Of a stretch of 64,000 nucleotides of DNA, positions 9,151 through 18,612 are shown piece after piece; the stretch's first letter is position 1, and the number at the start of each line of letters is the position of its first letter. The notes beneath the pieces are model-generated. The model was given only the letters and a program-made list of their open reading frames with translations. It made no database searches and had not been told where the DNA came from. Source of the stretch: an uncultured Pseudomonadota bacterium (lineage in GTDB: Bacteria; Pseudomonadota; Gammaproteobacteria; Ga0077536); assembly GCA_903825645.1 (NCBI GenBank), contig CAIKBL010000013.1:1-64000 (forward strand), given 5' to 3'. Position numbers and translations under genes: made by a program.

Positions 9151-12003
9151 ATGGATACGATTTTTCTACGCGGCGCGCGTACACATAACCTGAAGAACAT
9201 CGATCTTGATCTGCCGCGTGACAAGCTGATTGTCATCACCGGACTTTCGGGATCGGGCAAATCCTCGCTAGCGTTCGATACCATCTATGCCGAAGGACAG
9301 CGGCGTTACGTCGAATCCCTGTCGGCGTACGCCCGCCAGTTCTTATCGATGATGGAAAAACCTGATATCGATCATATTGAAGGGCTCTCACCCGCCATTT
9401 CAATCGAGCAGAAATCAACATCTCATAATCCTCGCTCGACGGTCGGCACCATTACCGAGATTTACGACTATTTGCGCCTCTTATATGCGCGGGTTGGTGA
9501 GCCCCGTTGCCCAGACCATGATGAAATTCTCGCGGCCCAGACCGTTTCTCAGATGGTTGATCAGGTCCTTTCTTTGCCAGCTGAGACGCGCTTGATGATC
9601 GTCGCGCCGGTAGTGAAGGATCGTAAAGGGGAGCACCAGCAGGTTTTTGAACAACTCGCGCGCCAGGGTTACGTCCGCGCAGTGGTCGATGGTCAGGTGG
9701 TCACATTAGATGATCCGCCGACGCTTGCACTGAACAAAAAACATGACATTGATGTGGTCGTCGACCGGTTGAAGGTGGGCGGGGACAATCAGTCCCGACT
9801 CGCGGAGTCCTTTGAGACCGCCCTTAAACTGGGTGAAGGGATCGCTAAGGTCCAGTTTATTGATGAGCCAACGCGCGCTGAATTGCTGTTTTCAGCGAAG
9901 TTTGCCTGTCCAATCTGTGGTTATAGCATCAGTGAGCTGGAGCCCCGGTTGTTTTCGTTCAATAACCCGCATGGGGCATGCGCCGCCTGCGATGGCCTTG
10001 GGATCTTGCAGTTTTTTGACGCTGAGCGGGTTGTGGAGCGGCCAGACGTGAGTCTGCCGGCCGGGGCCATCCATGGCTGGGATCGCCGCAACGCTTATTA
10101 TTTTCAGTTGATTAACGCACTGGCCGCGCACTACAAATTTGATCTCGATACGCCCTTCCAAGCGCTTTCCCCGGCCATCCAGAAAGCCATCCTCTACGGC
10201 AGCGGTAAGGAAGACATAGCGTTCAGCTACCTCACCTCAGGGGGGCGAAACTACACCCGGAAACACCCATTCGAGGGCGTGTTGCCCAATATGGAGCGGC
10301 GCTACAAAGAGACCGAATCGAATTTGGTGCGAGAAGATTTGGCCAAATTTCTCGGTTCGCGCCCCTGCACGGAATGCCTCGGGACCCGATTGAATCGGGC
10401 CGCACGGCATGTCTTTATCGGAGAGCACGCGATTCCGGCGGTGACTTCGATGCCTATCGGCGCCGAACTAGATTTTTTTGCCAGTCTTGAACTGCCGGGC
10501 GCGCGGGGCGAGATCGCCAGCAAAATAGTGAAGGAAGTTCGCCTACGGTTACAGTTTCTGGTGAACGTTGGTCTGGATTATCTGACGCTAGATCGCAGTG
10601 CTGACACGCTTTCGGGTGGCGAAGCGCAACGCATTAGGCTGGCCAGCCAGATCGGCGCCGGGCTTGTCGGGGTCATGTACATTCTCGACGAGCCTTCCAT
10701 TGGGTTGCACCAGCGCGATAATCAACGCCTTCTAGACACTTTATTGCATCTTCGGGATATCGGGAATACCGTCATCGTCGTTGAACACGACGAAGACGCG
10801 ATAAGGCTGGCTGATCACGTTGTCGATATGGGGCCGGGGGCCGGCGTGCACGGCGGACGCGTGGTCGCGCAGGGTACGCCCGCCGACATCGAAGCCAGCA
10901 GCGAGTCGCTGACCGGTCAATATTTGTCGGGACGGCGGCGAATTGCGGTGCCTGAGCACCGACATCCGGTTGATCCGACGCGGATGTTCCGGTTATTGGG
11001 GGTGCATGGGCACAATCTGCGCAACGTCGATTTCGAGATCCCCTGCGGCTTGATGGTTTGCGTGACCGGCGTGTCTGGATCAGGCAAATCGACACTGGTG
11101 AATGACACGCTCTATCACCTGTGTGCGCGGGAGTTGAACGGGTCAAGCCTAGAGCCGGCGCCCTACACGCGTCATGAGGGGCTCGACAATTTTGACAAGG
11201 TCGTGGCAATCGATCAAAGTCCTATTGGTCGCACCCCGCGTTCAAATCCGGCCACCTACACCGGTTTGTTCACCCCTATCCGGGAGCTTTTCGCCGGCGT
11301 TCCCGAGGCACGTACCCGCGGCTATCAACCCGGGCGCTTCAGCTTCAACGTTAAAGGGGGGCGCTGCGAGGCCTGTCAAGGCGACGGGGTCATCAAAGTC
11401 GAGATGCATTTCCTGCCGGATGTCTACGTGATGTGCGATATCTGCAAGGGCAAGCGCTACAACCGAGAGACGCTCGAAATTCTCTACAAGGGCCGCAATA
11501 TCAGCGAGGTTTTGGACCTGACGATTGAGGACGCATGCGCCTTTTTCTCCGCGGTGCCGACCATTGCGCCTAAGCTGCAAATGCTGCTGGAAGTCGGACT
11601 TTCGTATGTGCGTCTCGGCCAGAATGCCACGACCCTTTCGGGTGGCGAAGCGCAGCGCGTGAAGCTCGCCCGGGAGTTGTCCAAACGCGATACGGGTAAG
11701 ACCCTCTATATCCTCGACGAGCCAACTACCGGCCTGCATTTTTACGACATTGAGCAGCTTCTGAAAGTGCTTCACCGGTTACGTGATCATGGCAATACGA
11801 TTGTCGTCATCGAACACAATCTCGATGTGATCAAAACGGCAGACTGGGTCATTGATTTGGGTCCCGAGGGCGGGAATAAGGGCGGTATTATTATCGCCTC
11901 GGGGACCCCCGAGGAAATCGCGTGCCACCCGGCAAGTTATACCGGACAGTATCTCGCGCCGCTGCTCGGTCTTGCGCAGCGACGCGAGCAGAGCGTGGCC
12001 TGA
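9151..12003 (+). CDS. uvrA: excinuclease ABC subunit A
   Basis: The 950-residue protein from ATG 9151 ([20 protein letters not shown]) matches the usual UvrA start; the open frame continues upstream without UvrA sequence. UvrA finds bulky DNA lesions with UvrB in nucleotide excision repair. Two ABC ATPase modules are seen: the first has Walker [11 protein letters not shown] at 31-40 and signature [12 protein letters not shown]; the second has GVSGSGKST and [12 protein letters not shown]. Zinc-finger cysteine pairs are present (CPIC and CAAC in the first half, CEAC and CDIC in the second). Length is normal. The start is 135 bases from the divergent MFS gene. Confidence 0.98.
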   Translation: MDTIFLRGARTHNLKNIDLDLPRDKLIVITGLSGSGKSSLAFDTIYAEGQRRYVESLSAYARQFLSMMEKPDIDHIEGLSPAISIEQKSTSHNPRSTVGTITEIYDYLRLLYARVGEPRCPDHDEILAAQTVSQMVDQVLSLPAETRLMIVAPVVKDRKGEHQQVFEQLARQGYVRAVVDGQVVTLDDPPTLALNKKHDIDVVVDRLKVGGDNQSRLAESFETALKLGEGIAKVQFIDEPTRAELLFSAKFACPICGYSISELEPRLFSFNNPHGACAACDGLGILQFFDAERVVERPDVSLPAGAIHGWDRRNAYYFQLINALAAHYKFDLDTPFQALSPAIQKAILYGSGKEDIAFSYLTSGGRNYTRKHPFEGVLPNMERRYKETESNLVREDLAKFLGSRPCTECLGTRLNRAARHVFIGEHAIPAVTSMPIGAELDFFASLELPGARGEIASKIVKEVRLRLQFLVNVGLDYLTLDRSADTLSGGEAQRIRLASQIGAGLVGVMYILDEPSIGLHQRDNQRLLDTLLHLRDIGNTVIVVEHDEDAIRLADHVVDMGPGAGVHGGRVVAQGTPADIEASSESLTGQYLSGRRRIAVPEHRHPVDPTRMFRLLGVHGHNLRNVDFEIPCGLMVCVTGVSGSGKSTLVNDTLYHLCARELNGSSLEPAPYTRHEGLDNFDKVVAIDQSPIGRTPRSNPATYTGLFTPIRELFAGVPEARTRGYQPGRFSFNVKGGRCEACQGDGVIKVEMHFLPDVYVMCDICKGKRYNRETLEILYKGRNISEVLDLTIEDACAFFSAVPTIAPKLQMLLEVGLSYVRLGQNATTLSGGEAQRVKLARELSKRDTGKTLYILDEPTTGLHFYDIEQLLKVLHRLRDHGNTIVVIEHNLDVIKTADWVIDLGPEGGNKGGIIIASGTPEEIACHPASYTGQYLAPLLGLAQRREQSVA

Positions 12004-12012
12004 GGCGACGGC

Positions 12013-12615
12013 TCACAGCGTGATTTCGCGTGCGAGGCCGAGCGCGTAAACCAGGGTCGCGATCAAGGCGGTTAACGGCGCGGATGTGTGTTCGACCCAG
12101 TGCCGTCGCTCGCGCGGTGGCACCGTCGAGTCCGGCGTGAAGCGATACCCGACCCAGAGAATCATCAGCAGGGCCATCACCAGATCGCCGCCGGGCCAGG
12201 GCGTGATACGGGTCATGCCAAGATAGACGCTCAGCGTCTGAAACAGAGCGGCGGTCGTGCAGATGCCGAGCGCCGCCAGTGAGAACAACGCGGGGCGCTG
12301 CCGCGCGGGTATCACGCAAAGACTCAATGAAAAGAGGAGGGGTATTGCCCAGCGTGGGTTGACCACGGTGCCAGTGTCGTTCAACAGTTTTAGGAAGGTC
12401 GGCGCAACGCGAAGTCCGAACAGTGCAGGATAACTGCCCGCGACGAAAAGCAGGATGACGATGGCTTGTGCGAGTGGCAGCCCGCTGCCCCCTCGGCTTG
12501 TGGCAGGTGCCTTGGCTAAACGCCACTCGATGTACCCGATTAGCATGACGAGACCGCTGCAGCTTATGAAGCAGATCAGCAGACGTTTGCTCAGAAAAGT
12601 ATCCAGAATGTACAT
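12013..12615 (-). CDS. hypothetical integral membrane protein
   Basis: The 200-residue protein has about six hydrophobic segments (for example LLICFISCSGLVMLIGYI, AIVILLFVAGSYPALFGL and PLTALIATLVYALGL) and basic loops. I do not recognise the family. The ATG at 12615 is the natural start. It converges with uvrA (9-base gap) and is divergent from the PfkB-type kinase. A longer, arginine-rich overlapping frame on the same strand looks like a shadow. No function is proposed. Confidence 0.7.
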   Translation of the reverse strand: MYILDTFLSKRLLICFISCSGLVMLIGYIEWRLAKAPATSRGGSGLPLAQAIVILLFVAGSYPALFGLRVAPTFLKLLNDTGTVVNPRWAIPLLFSLSLCVIPARQRPALFSLAALGICTTAALFQTLSVYLGMTRITPWPGGDLVMALLMILWVGYRFTPDSTVPPRERRHWVEHTSAPLTALIATLVYALGLAREITL

Positions 12616-12706
12616 CGAGTCTCACCAGAAGCCGATGCTATCGCTCCTATGCCCCCCTCGCTAATATGTACGACAGGTTACTTTACGCGACATCGGAGTG
12701 GTACAC

Positions 12707-13645
12707 ATGGCGGCGCTTATCTGCGGATCCTTCGCATACGACAACATCATGGTTTTTCAAGATCATTTCAAGAATCACATTCTCCCGGATAAAATTCATA
12801 TCCTGAATGTATCGTTCCTGGTGCCTAAGCTACGCCGCGAGTTCGGCGGCTGCGCGGGTAATATCGCCTATAACCTCAAGCTACTCGGGGGCGATCCGTT
12901 GCCGATGGGGACGGTTGGTCTCGATTTCACCCCTTATGGTGAATGGATGGACCAATGTGGGATCCCCCGGACGCACGTCAAAGTCGCCCTCGGCAGTTTG
13001 ACTGCACAGGCGTTCATCACCACCGATTTGGCGGACAACCAGATCACGGCCTTCCATCCGGGTGCCATGGAGTATTCGGCCGACAACCAGATCGCGGATG
13101 CGGCCGGTGTGACCATCGGTATTATTGCGCCAGACGGGCGGCAAGGCATGCTCGAGCATGCTGCCCAATTTAAGGCTGCGGGGATCCCGTTCATTTTCGA
13201 TCCGGGACAGGGAATGCCGATGTTTAACGGAGACGATTTGAAGGGACTCCTTGCCCAAGCTACCTGGGCCACCGTGAACGACTATGAGTCGGAGTTGCTG
13301 CAGGAGCGCACGGGTTGGTCGTTAACCGATATCGCCCAACATGTTGAAGCCCTGATTGTCACGCGCGGTGCTGAGGGCTCTCGTATTTACACGCGCGAGG
13401 GGCAGCTCGAAATCCCGCCTGCTCGGCCAGCGGCGGTCATCGATCCGACCGGATGCGGGGACGCCTATCGCGCGGGTATTCTCTACGGCTTGATGAATCA
13501 CCTTGATTGGTCCGTCACGGGCCGTATTGCCTCGCTGCTCGGCGCCATCAAAATAGAACATCCCGGTACGCAGAATCATCAGGTGACGCGCGCGGCGTTT
13601 GCCGCGCGTTATCTCAGCACCTTTGGCATCCCCCTCGCGTGGTAA
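12707..13645 (+). CDS. PfkB-family carbohydrate/nucleoside kinase (adenosine kinase-like)
   Basis: The protein has 312 residues from ATG 12707, with CGGAG eight bases upstream; an in-frame GTG at 12698 lies inside that ribosome site and is less likely. It has the ribokinase fold: N-terminal glycine motif FGGCAGNIAYNLKLLGG for the sugar site and C-terminal DPTGCGDAYRAG with the catalytic Asp and anion hole. The opening AALICGSFAYDNIMVF resembles proteins annotated as adenosine kinase or sugar kinase in gammaproteobacteria. It phosphorylates a sugar or nucleoside with ATP; the substrate is not determined. Confidence 0.88.
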   Translation: MAALICGSFAYDNIMVFQDHFKNHILPDKIHILNVSFLVPKLRREFGGCAGNIAYNLKLLGGDPLPMGTVGLDFTPYGEWMDQCGIPRTHVKVALGSLTAQAFITTDLADNQITAFHPGAMEYSADNQIADAAGVTIGIIAPDGRQGMLEHAAQFKAAGIPFIFDPGQGMPMFNGDDLKGLLAQATWATVNDYESELLQERTGWSLTDIAQHVEALIVTRGAEGSRIYTREGQLEIPPARPAAVIDPTGCGDAYRAGILYGLMNHLDWSVTGRIASLLGAIKIEHPGTQNHQVTRAAFAARYLSTFGIPLAW

Positions 13646-13706
13646 CGGCACAAGCTAAATGACCTGTTACCTGATGGCTTGTCCGGTGAAAACTGCCGCC
13701 TAGGGC

Positions 13707-14738
13707 TTAGGCAAAGTGCGGCATGACCTTCTCCGCGAAAAGCCGCATGGACTGTTCGGTGAGATGGCGGGCCATGCCGCCGATTTGCATCCACATGATT
13801 TGGTGCGTGACGGGTGCGGCGGCGGCTGAGCGTTCCAGCTCGCGGATGGCGTCTTCGGGTGTCCCGACGAGCATCGGTGCACCATAGAAATGTAGCCCTT
13901 CGGTATCGGCAAGTGCGCTTGCCGAGGGCAGCGGATCGGCGCCGAAGAAACCGCCGGGTGGCGCCGGTACGCCAGCTTCGCGAAGTTTGTGATTATAGGT
14001 CGTCAGGATTTCGTGGATGTGCATGGCGGCGTTGTGCCAGGCCTCGGCGCGGGTGTTGGCAATATGCACCATGCGTAAGGTGCCTTTATGAAAATCGGCC
14101 GGATCACGGCCATGTGCCCGCAGACACTGTTCATAGTGCGTAATGACCTCCGCGCTGCCAGCGCCCGCCAAGTGACAGCCGTGCCGCGCCGCACGTTCGA
14201 TCGCGTCCGGGGCAAGTGCGGCGACCCACATCGAGAGCGTCGGGGAGGTCGGGCGAGGTCTGAGCGACACCGGCGAAAATTTAAATCGGCGCCCCTCGAA
14301 CCCGAATTCTTCTTGTGACCATAAGCCGCGGATGATGGCGAGGCCCTCGGCCAATCGGGAGGGTCGCTGGTTGTGCGGGATCCCGAAGGCCGCGTACTCG
14401 TCCAGATAATAACCCTGCCCAAGGCCGAGCTCGAAACGCCCATTGGAAAGCGCATCCAGGGTCGCGGCTTGTTCGGCGACTTCGATCGGATGATGGAGCG
14501 GCAGGACAACGATATAACTCCCGATTCTGATCCGGGTCGTGCGCGCGGCAATCGCCGCAAGGACAGGCATCTGCTGGGAGAAATAACCGTCGCTGAAATG
14601 GTGCTCGGCCGTCCACACGCCGTGGTAGCCGAGATCTTCAGCCAAGGCTGATAATTCCAGGGTGTTCTGGAAGAAGCGCGCCGCCGGCAGCTGGAAAGGG
14701 GGTGGATTGCCGCCAGTCATGATCAGATCAAATTTCAT
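13707..14738 (-). CDS. LLM-class flavin-dependent oxidoreductase (luciferase-like)
   Basis: The 343-residue protein from ATG 14738 (MKFDLIMTGG) has GGGAGAG just upstream; upstream codons to 14777 lack a ribosome site. It has the bacterial luciferase-like TIM barrel: EDLGYHGVWTAEHHF, RIRIGSYIVVLPLHHPIEVAEQAA and the phosphate-binding region GRFELGLGQGY. Such proteins use FMN or F420; substrate unknown. It is divergent from an acyl-CoA dehydrogenase gene, so the two may share a control region. Confidence 0.85.
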   Translation of the reverse strand: MKFDLIMTGGNPPPFQLPAARFFQNTLELSALAEDLGYHGVWTAEHHFSDGYFSQQMPVLAAIAARTTRIRIGSYIVVLPLHHPIEVAEQAATLDALSNGRFELGLGQGYYLDEYAAFGIPHNQRPSRLAEGLAIIRGLWSQEEFGFEGRRFKFSPVSLRPRPTSPTLSMWVAALAPDAIERAARHGCHLAGAGSAEVITHYEQCLRAHGRDPADFHKGTLRMVHIANTRAEAWHNAAMHIHEILTTYNHKLREAGVPAPPGGFFGADPLPSASALADTEGLHFYGAPMLVGTPEDAIRELERSAAAAPVTHQIMWMQIGGMARHLTEQSMRLFAEKVMPHFA

Positions 14739-14808
14739 GAGGTCTCTCCCATTGCGTGCAATTGTTTCGCGCGACACACTCCGGGAACTTTAAACAGGAG
14801 TACCGCGC

Positions 14809-15957
14809 GTGTCCACGCTGAACGAAGACCAACGCTTATTTACAGAAACGGCGCAACGTTTCGTCCGTGAGCAGATCATTGAGCCCCGTCTTGATCAGGC
14901 GCTGGATCGCTCAGGCGACTTTCCGCACGATATCATTCGACAGCTGTGGGCACAGGGCCTGCTGCAACTTGAATTTCCTGAAGAGATCGGCGGCGCTGGG
15001 ATGAGTTGTCATGATCACACGCTCATCCTCGAAGAGATTAATTATGGCTGCCTCGGCATCGGGACCTCTGCCGTTGCGAACAGTCTGGCAGCCTTGCCCT
15101 TGCTGTTGTGTGATAACGCCGCGGCGCGTCGGGAATATCTCGGCCAGCTGATGGCGGAGCCGCGTTACGCCGCCTTTGCCTGTTCTGAGCCCGATGCGGG
15201 ATCCGATGTGGCGAACATGTCGACGCAATACGTCAAGCGCGGCGATCACTATGTGCTGAATGGTCGCAAACGCTGGATCACGAATGCCGATGTGGCTGAT
15301 TTTTACGTGGTGTTCGCCCGCGAACGCGGATCTCAGGGCCATCGCGGCGTTAGTGCCTTCGTGGTCGAGGCGGGGAGTCCTGGGCTGCGCTGGGAGAGTC
15401 TTATCCAAAAACTGGGGCAACGATGTTCGCACACCGGTGATGTGGTGTTCGAGGATGTCGAGATCCTCGCCAAAAATCTCATTGCGGGGCCTGAGCACGG
15501 CTTCAAGCTCGCTATGGCAACCTTCGATCGTTCCCGCCCGTGGATCGCGGCCGGGGCCGCCGGGGTCATCCGGCGGGCGCGCGATGAGTCGGTCAGGTAC
15601 GCGATGCAGCGACGCACCTTTGGCGAGCCCATTATCAATCATCAAATGGTGTCGGCGATGCTGGCGGACATGGAAATTTCGTATCAGGCGACGCGACTTC
15701 TGTGCTTGCATGCCGCAAGTGCCGTCGATGCCGGTAATTTGCGGGGTAGCCACAGTGCGTGCGCCAAGGCTTTTGGGGGCGATGCGGCGATGAAAGCCAC
15801 GACGGATGCGGTACAGATTTTCGGTGGCTACGGGTATACGCAAGACTTTGTGGTCGAGAAACTTATGCGGGATGCCAAGTTGCTGCAGATATACGAGGGG
15901 ACCTCCCAAATTCAGCGGCTCGTGATTGCCCGCGATCTGATGCGTCAACTGGGGTGA
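14809..15957 (+). CDS. acyl-CoA dehydrogenase
   Basis: The 382-residue FAD enzyme starts at GTG 14809, preceded by ACAGGAG. It has the full acyl-CoA dehydrogenase pattern: N-terminal helical domain, ACSEPDAGSD and the flavin-binding WITNADVADFYVVFA, the middle beta domain, and the C-terminal QIYEGTSQIQRLVIAR, where E of YEGT is the usual catalytic base. It oxidises an acyl-CoA to the 2-enoyl-CoA. Next to the badH/badI/badK-like genes it could serve as the cyclohexanecarboxyl-CoA dehydrogenase (BadJ/AliB role), but that is inference from position. Confidence 0.92.
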   Translation: MSTLNEDQRLFTETAQRFVREQIIEPRLDQALDRSGDFPHDIIRQLWAQGLLQLEFPEEIGGAGMSCHDHTLILEEINYGCLGIGTSAVANSLAALPLLLCDNAAARREYLGQLMAEPRYAAFACSEPDAGSDVANMSTQYVKRGDHYVLNGRKRWITNADVADFYVVFARERGSQGHRGVSAFVVEAGSPGLRWESLIQKLGQRCSHTGDVVFEDVEILAKNLIAGPEHGFKLAMATFDRSRPWIAAGAAGVIRRARDESVRYAMQRRTFGEPIINHQMVSAMLADMEISYQATRLLCLHAASAVDAGNLRGSHSACAKAFGGDAAMKATTDAVQIFGGYGYTQDFVVEKLMRDAKLLQIYEGTSQIQRLVIARDLMRQLG

Positions 15958-15971
15958 TCACCCCAACGGTG

Positions 15972-16017
15972 GAACGGAACGCCGGCGTGCTTGCACATAG
16001 ACCGGCGTACCCCGTTC
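15972..16017. terminator. compound hairpin between convergent genes
   Basis: Outer arms GAACGG (15972-15977) and CCGTTC (16012-16017) enclose perfect inner arms ACGCCGG (15979-15985) and CCGGCGT (16002-16008). It lies between the ends of the plus-strand acyl-CoA dehydrogenase and the minus-strand SDR. A 16-base perfect palindrome (TGGGGTGATCACCCCA, 15950-15965) overlaps the upstream stop codon. No T tract follows, so a bidirectional terminator role is only likely. Confidence 0.5.
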
Positions 16018-16029
16018 GGAGGGTGAGGC

Positions 16030-16785
16030 TCAGCGCGCGATAAATCCGCCGTCGACTGCCATGGCATGACCGGTCATGAAGGAAGCGCCGGCCGACAACA
16101 ACCACACCACCGCGCTGGCAATTTCCGCTGGCGCGGCCAGACGTCCCATTGGCTCGTGCTTGGTCAGTTTGTCAAGAAATCCAGGAAGCTCTCGCTCAGC
16201 GCTCTCGGTCATGTCGGTCAGTACGCCACCCGGACAAACTGCGTTGACGCGAATGTTCGATCGGGCGTATTCCAGGGCCGCATTCTTAGTCAGTCCGACA
16301 ACCCCGTGTTTCGCGGCGCAATAGGCCGGTGCGTGGCTCATCCCGACCAAGCCGGCGACGGATGCGGTATTGACGATGGCGCCGCCGCCCTGTTTTAACA
16401 TTTGCCGCAGTTCATATTTCATGCAGAGCCACACACCCGTTAAGTTGATGGCAATGACGCGGTGCCAGTCTGCGCTGGAATAGTCGGCCGTTTTGCTCAT
16501 TTCCCCTGAGACGCCGGCGTTGTTGAAAGCCAGATCGAGCCGACCGAAGGCCGCAACCGTCGCTTCAATCATGGCTTCGACCGACGCCTCATCGGCCACA
16601 TCCACCCGCACGGTTCGCGCCGTACCGCCGGCCGCCTGAATGATCTGGACGGTCTCCGTGCAGTCCGCGCGGTCGGCCACCATCACCAGGGCACCTTCGC
16701 GGGGGCGCGCCACCGCGCTCGCCCGTCCGATCCCCGCCGCGCCCCCGGTCACCAACGCTATTTTGTTTTGACACAGGCCAGTCAT
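16030..16785 (-). CDS. short-chain dehydrogenase/reductase
   Basis: The 251-residue classical SDR has the cofactor motif TGGAAGIGRA near the N-terminus, NNAGVSG in the middle, catalytic serine in VNTASVAG and YCAAK (Tyr-x-x-x-Lys). AGGAG precedes the ATG. The Asp after the second beta strand (VMVADRAD) suggests NAD(H) preference. It probably oxidises a secondary alcohol, perhaps a hydroxyacyl-CoA, given the flanking beta-oxidation-type genes. The exact substrate is unknown. Confidence 0.88.
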   Translation of the reverse strand: MTGLCQNKIALVTGGAAGIGRASAVARPREGALVMVADRADCTETVQIIQAAGGTARTVRVDVADEASVEAMIEATVAAFGRLDLAFNNAGVSGEMSKTADYSSADWHRVIAINLTGVWLCMKYELRQMLKQGGGAIVNTASVAGLVGMSHAPAYCAAKHGVVGLTKNAALEYARSNIRVNAVCPGGVLTDMTESAERELPGFLDKLTKHEPMGRLAAPAEIASAVVWLLSAGASFMTGHAMAVDGGFIAR

Positions 16786-16848
16786 CGTCGTCTCCTGTTC
16801 AGGGGCCGCATGATGCGATCACGCGCGCCCGCGCGGGGCTAAAAAATG

Positions 16849-16880
16849 GTGTCGACCTCGTTCAAGGTGGGCGTCGACAC
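16849..16880. promoter_or_regulatory. inverted repeat upstream of the SDR gene
   Basis: Perfect 8-base arms GTGTCGAC (16849-16856) and GTCGACAC (16873-16880) are separated by 16 bases. They lie between the badI-like stop and the SDR start, both on the minus strand. This could be an operator for the SDR gene or a weak terminator for badI; sequence alone does not decide. Confidence 0.4.
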
Positions 16881-16916
16881 GGCTGAGCGTACTGCCGGAC
16901 AGGTTCCCGAAGTGCG

Positions 16917-17714
16917 TTATTTATAGTACTTCATGAAGTCCGGTGTACGTTTTTCATTCAGGGCGTTCACCCCTTCTTGCGACTCTTCGGTGTTGTAGTA
17001 CAGGCGAAGGGCCTGCATGGCGAGCCCGCCCATGCCGCGGATGGACTCCGTATCGGCGTTGAAACTTTTCTTGGCCAGTGCGATGGCGGTGGGACTGCGT
17101 TGGTTCAGCTCATCACACCAGGCCTTGACCTCGGCATCGAGCTGCGCATCGGGCACCACGGCATTGACGAGCCCCATGGCGAGTGCTTCCTGCGCTGAGT
17201 AGCGTTTGCACATGTACCACATTTCGCGGGCCTTCTTTTCACCGACCACACGTGCCAGATAGGCGGTGCCGAAGCCCGGATCGACAGAGCCCATTTTGGG
17301 TCCCACTTGTCCGAAGACCGCATTATCGGACGCAATGGTCATGTCGCAAATGGTGGCCAGCACGTTGCCGCCCCCGATGGCATAGCCGCGCACCTTCGCA
17401 ATCACCGGTTTCGGGACGTCCCGAAGCACGGAGTGAAATTCCTCGACGGGCATGCCGACCGCGCCGCGCGCGTCATTTTCGCCATACTGGCCCCCCGCGT
17501 GATCGGATTGATCGCCCCCGGTACAGAAGGCTTTGTCGCCCGCCCCCGTCAGCACGATGGAGCCGACGTCGTTATCCCAACCAATTTTGAGGAAGGCATC
17601 GAGCAACTCGACGATGGTTCGCGGGCGAAAAGCGTTATATTTTTTGGGCCGATTGATAGTGACAATCGCTGTGCGTCCGTCACGGGTGAGGACGACGTCT
17701 TCGTAGTTGCTCAT
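16917..17714 (-). CDS. badI: 2-ketocyclohexanecarboxyl-CoA hydrolase-like (BadI family)
   Basis: The 265-residue crotonase-fold protein starts at ATG 17714, with GGAGGT directly upstream. It strongly resembles R. palustris BadI from memory: FCTGGDQSDHAGGQYG, a DVPKPVIAKVRGYAIGGGN oxyanion-hole segment, FGQVGPKMGSVDPGFGTA and REMWYMCKRYSAQEA. BadI hydrolytically opens the ring of 2-ketocyclohexanecarboxyl-CoA to pimelyl-CoA. MenB (naphthoate synthase) is the close alternative, but no menaquinone genes are nearby and a BadH-like SDR lies immediately upstream. The exact ring substrate is inferred. Confidence 0.78.
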   Translation of the reverse strand: MSNYEDVVLTRDGRTAIVTINRPKKYNAFRPRTIVELLDAFLKIGWDNDVGSIVLTGAGDKAFCTGGDQSDHAGGQYGENDARGAVGMPVEEFHSVLRDVPKPVIAKVRGYAIGGGNVLATICDMTIASDNAVFGQVGPKMGSVDPGFGTAYLARVVGEKKAREMWYMCKRYSAQEALAMGLVNAVVPDAQLDAEVKAWCDELNQRSPTAIALAKKSFNADTESIRGMGGLAMQALRLYYNTEESQEGVNALNEKRTPDFMKYYK

Positions 17715-17763
17715 AAGTAACCTCCGTTTTCTGATGAATGGCCAAGTCGGGCGCTGCCCGTTT

Positions 17764-18561
17764 TTAACCTGCCATGCTGTAACCGCCACTGACACTCAGG
17801 ACCTGGCCGGTAACATGGCCTGCGACGGCGTTTGAGGCCAGGAAGAGCACGGCATTGGCGATATCCCGCGGACGACCAACTTTTTTCAGCGGAAGGGCTT
17901 TCGCTATCTTGTCGAGTTGATCGGGGGTGAACATTGCGTCCTTGTTAACCCACATGCTGTTGGCCCCGACTTCATCCTCCTCTTCGGGAATGGTGACCCC
18001 AGGACACACGACATTACAGCGGATGCCGTTACGTCCATTCTCCTTTGCAATGGTCTTCATGAAGCTGTTGATGCCTGCTTTCATCCCGCCGTAGACCGCT
18101 TCGCGAGGCTCCCCTTGGCGGCTCGCATCGGAGCTGATCGAAACAATGGCCCCGCTATTTTTGGGGGCCATCACCGCCAGTGCCGCATAGGTGCAATTCA
18201 GGACGCCGATAAAGTTGATCTGAATTATTTTGTGCCAGAATTCTGGCGTGGTCTGGGTGAAGAACATGAGTTGGTCCCAGCCGACATTGTTGACCAGCAC
18301 ATCAACGGTGCCAAAACGTTCGACTGCGTACTTGAACATGGCTTGGACCTGATCAAGTTGTGTCACGTCACAGCGGATGACGTCGGCACTTGCGGCACCG
18401 AGAGATCGGGCTTGTCCTGCAACGGCTTCCGCTTGTTTGACATCGATATCGCCCAAGATGATTTTAGCGCCTTCACGCGCAAAACCGAGGGTGATGGCAC
18501 GCCCGATGTTAGAGCCGGCGCCCGTGACGATGACCGCTTTATCTTTAAGTTGCAGATCCAT
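17764..18561 (-). CDS. badH: 2-hydroxycyclohexanecarboxyl-CoA dehydrogenase-like SDR (BadH-like)
   Basis: The 265-residue SDR starts at ATG 18561 with GGAGAAGG upstream. It has TGAGSNIGRA, LVNNVGWDQ, catalytic SISSDASRQGEPREAVYGGMK (Ser and Tyr-x-x-x-Lys) and the C-terminal GQVLSVSGG. The NNxGWD and SDA...EAVY stretches match what I recall of BadH, which oxidises 2-hydroxycyclohexanecarboxyl-CoA to the 2-keto ester, the substrate of BadI. It lies 49 bases upstream of the BadI-like gene on the same strand, supporting a paired role. Another hydroxyacyl-CoA remains possible. Confidence 0.72.
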   Translation of the reverse strand: MDLQLKDKAVIVTGAGSNIGRAITLGFAREGAKIILGDIDVKQAEAVAGQARSLGAASADVIRCDVTQLDQVQAMFKYAVERFGTVDVLVNNVGWDQLMFFTQTTPEFWHKIIQINFIGVLNCTYAALAVMAPKNSGAIVSISSDASRQGEPREAVYGGMKAGINSFMKTIAKENGRNGIRCNVVCPGVTIPEEEDEVGANSMWVNKDAMFTPDQLDKIAKALPLKKVGRPRDIANAVLFLASNAVAGHVTGQVLSVSGGYSMAG

Positions 18562-18612
18562 GCTGCCTTCTCCTCGCACTCATGATTGATAGGGTACAGC
18601 CCGCAGGCCGCG

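Noticed and set aside
11891-12625. Arg-rich minus-strand open frame of 244 codons
   Set aside because: The overlapping 200-residue frame has consistent membrane segments and better composition; the longer frame also runs back into uvrA.
14911-15948. Long minus-strand open frame of 345 codons
   Set aside because: It mirrors the acyl-CoA dehydrogenase gene; its translation has no family features.
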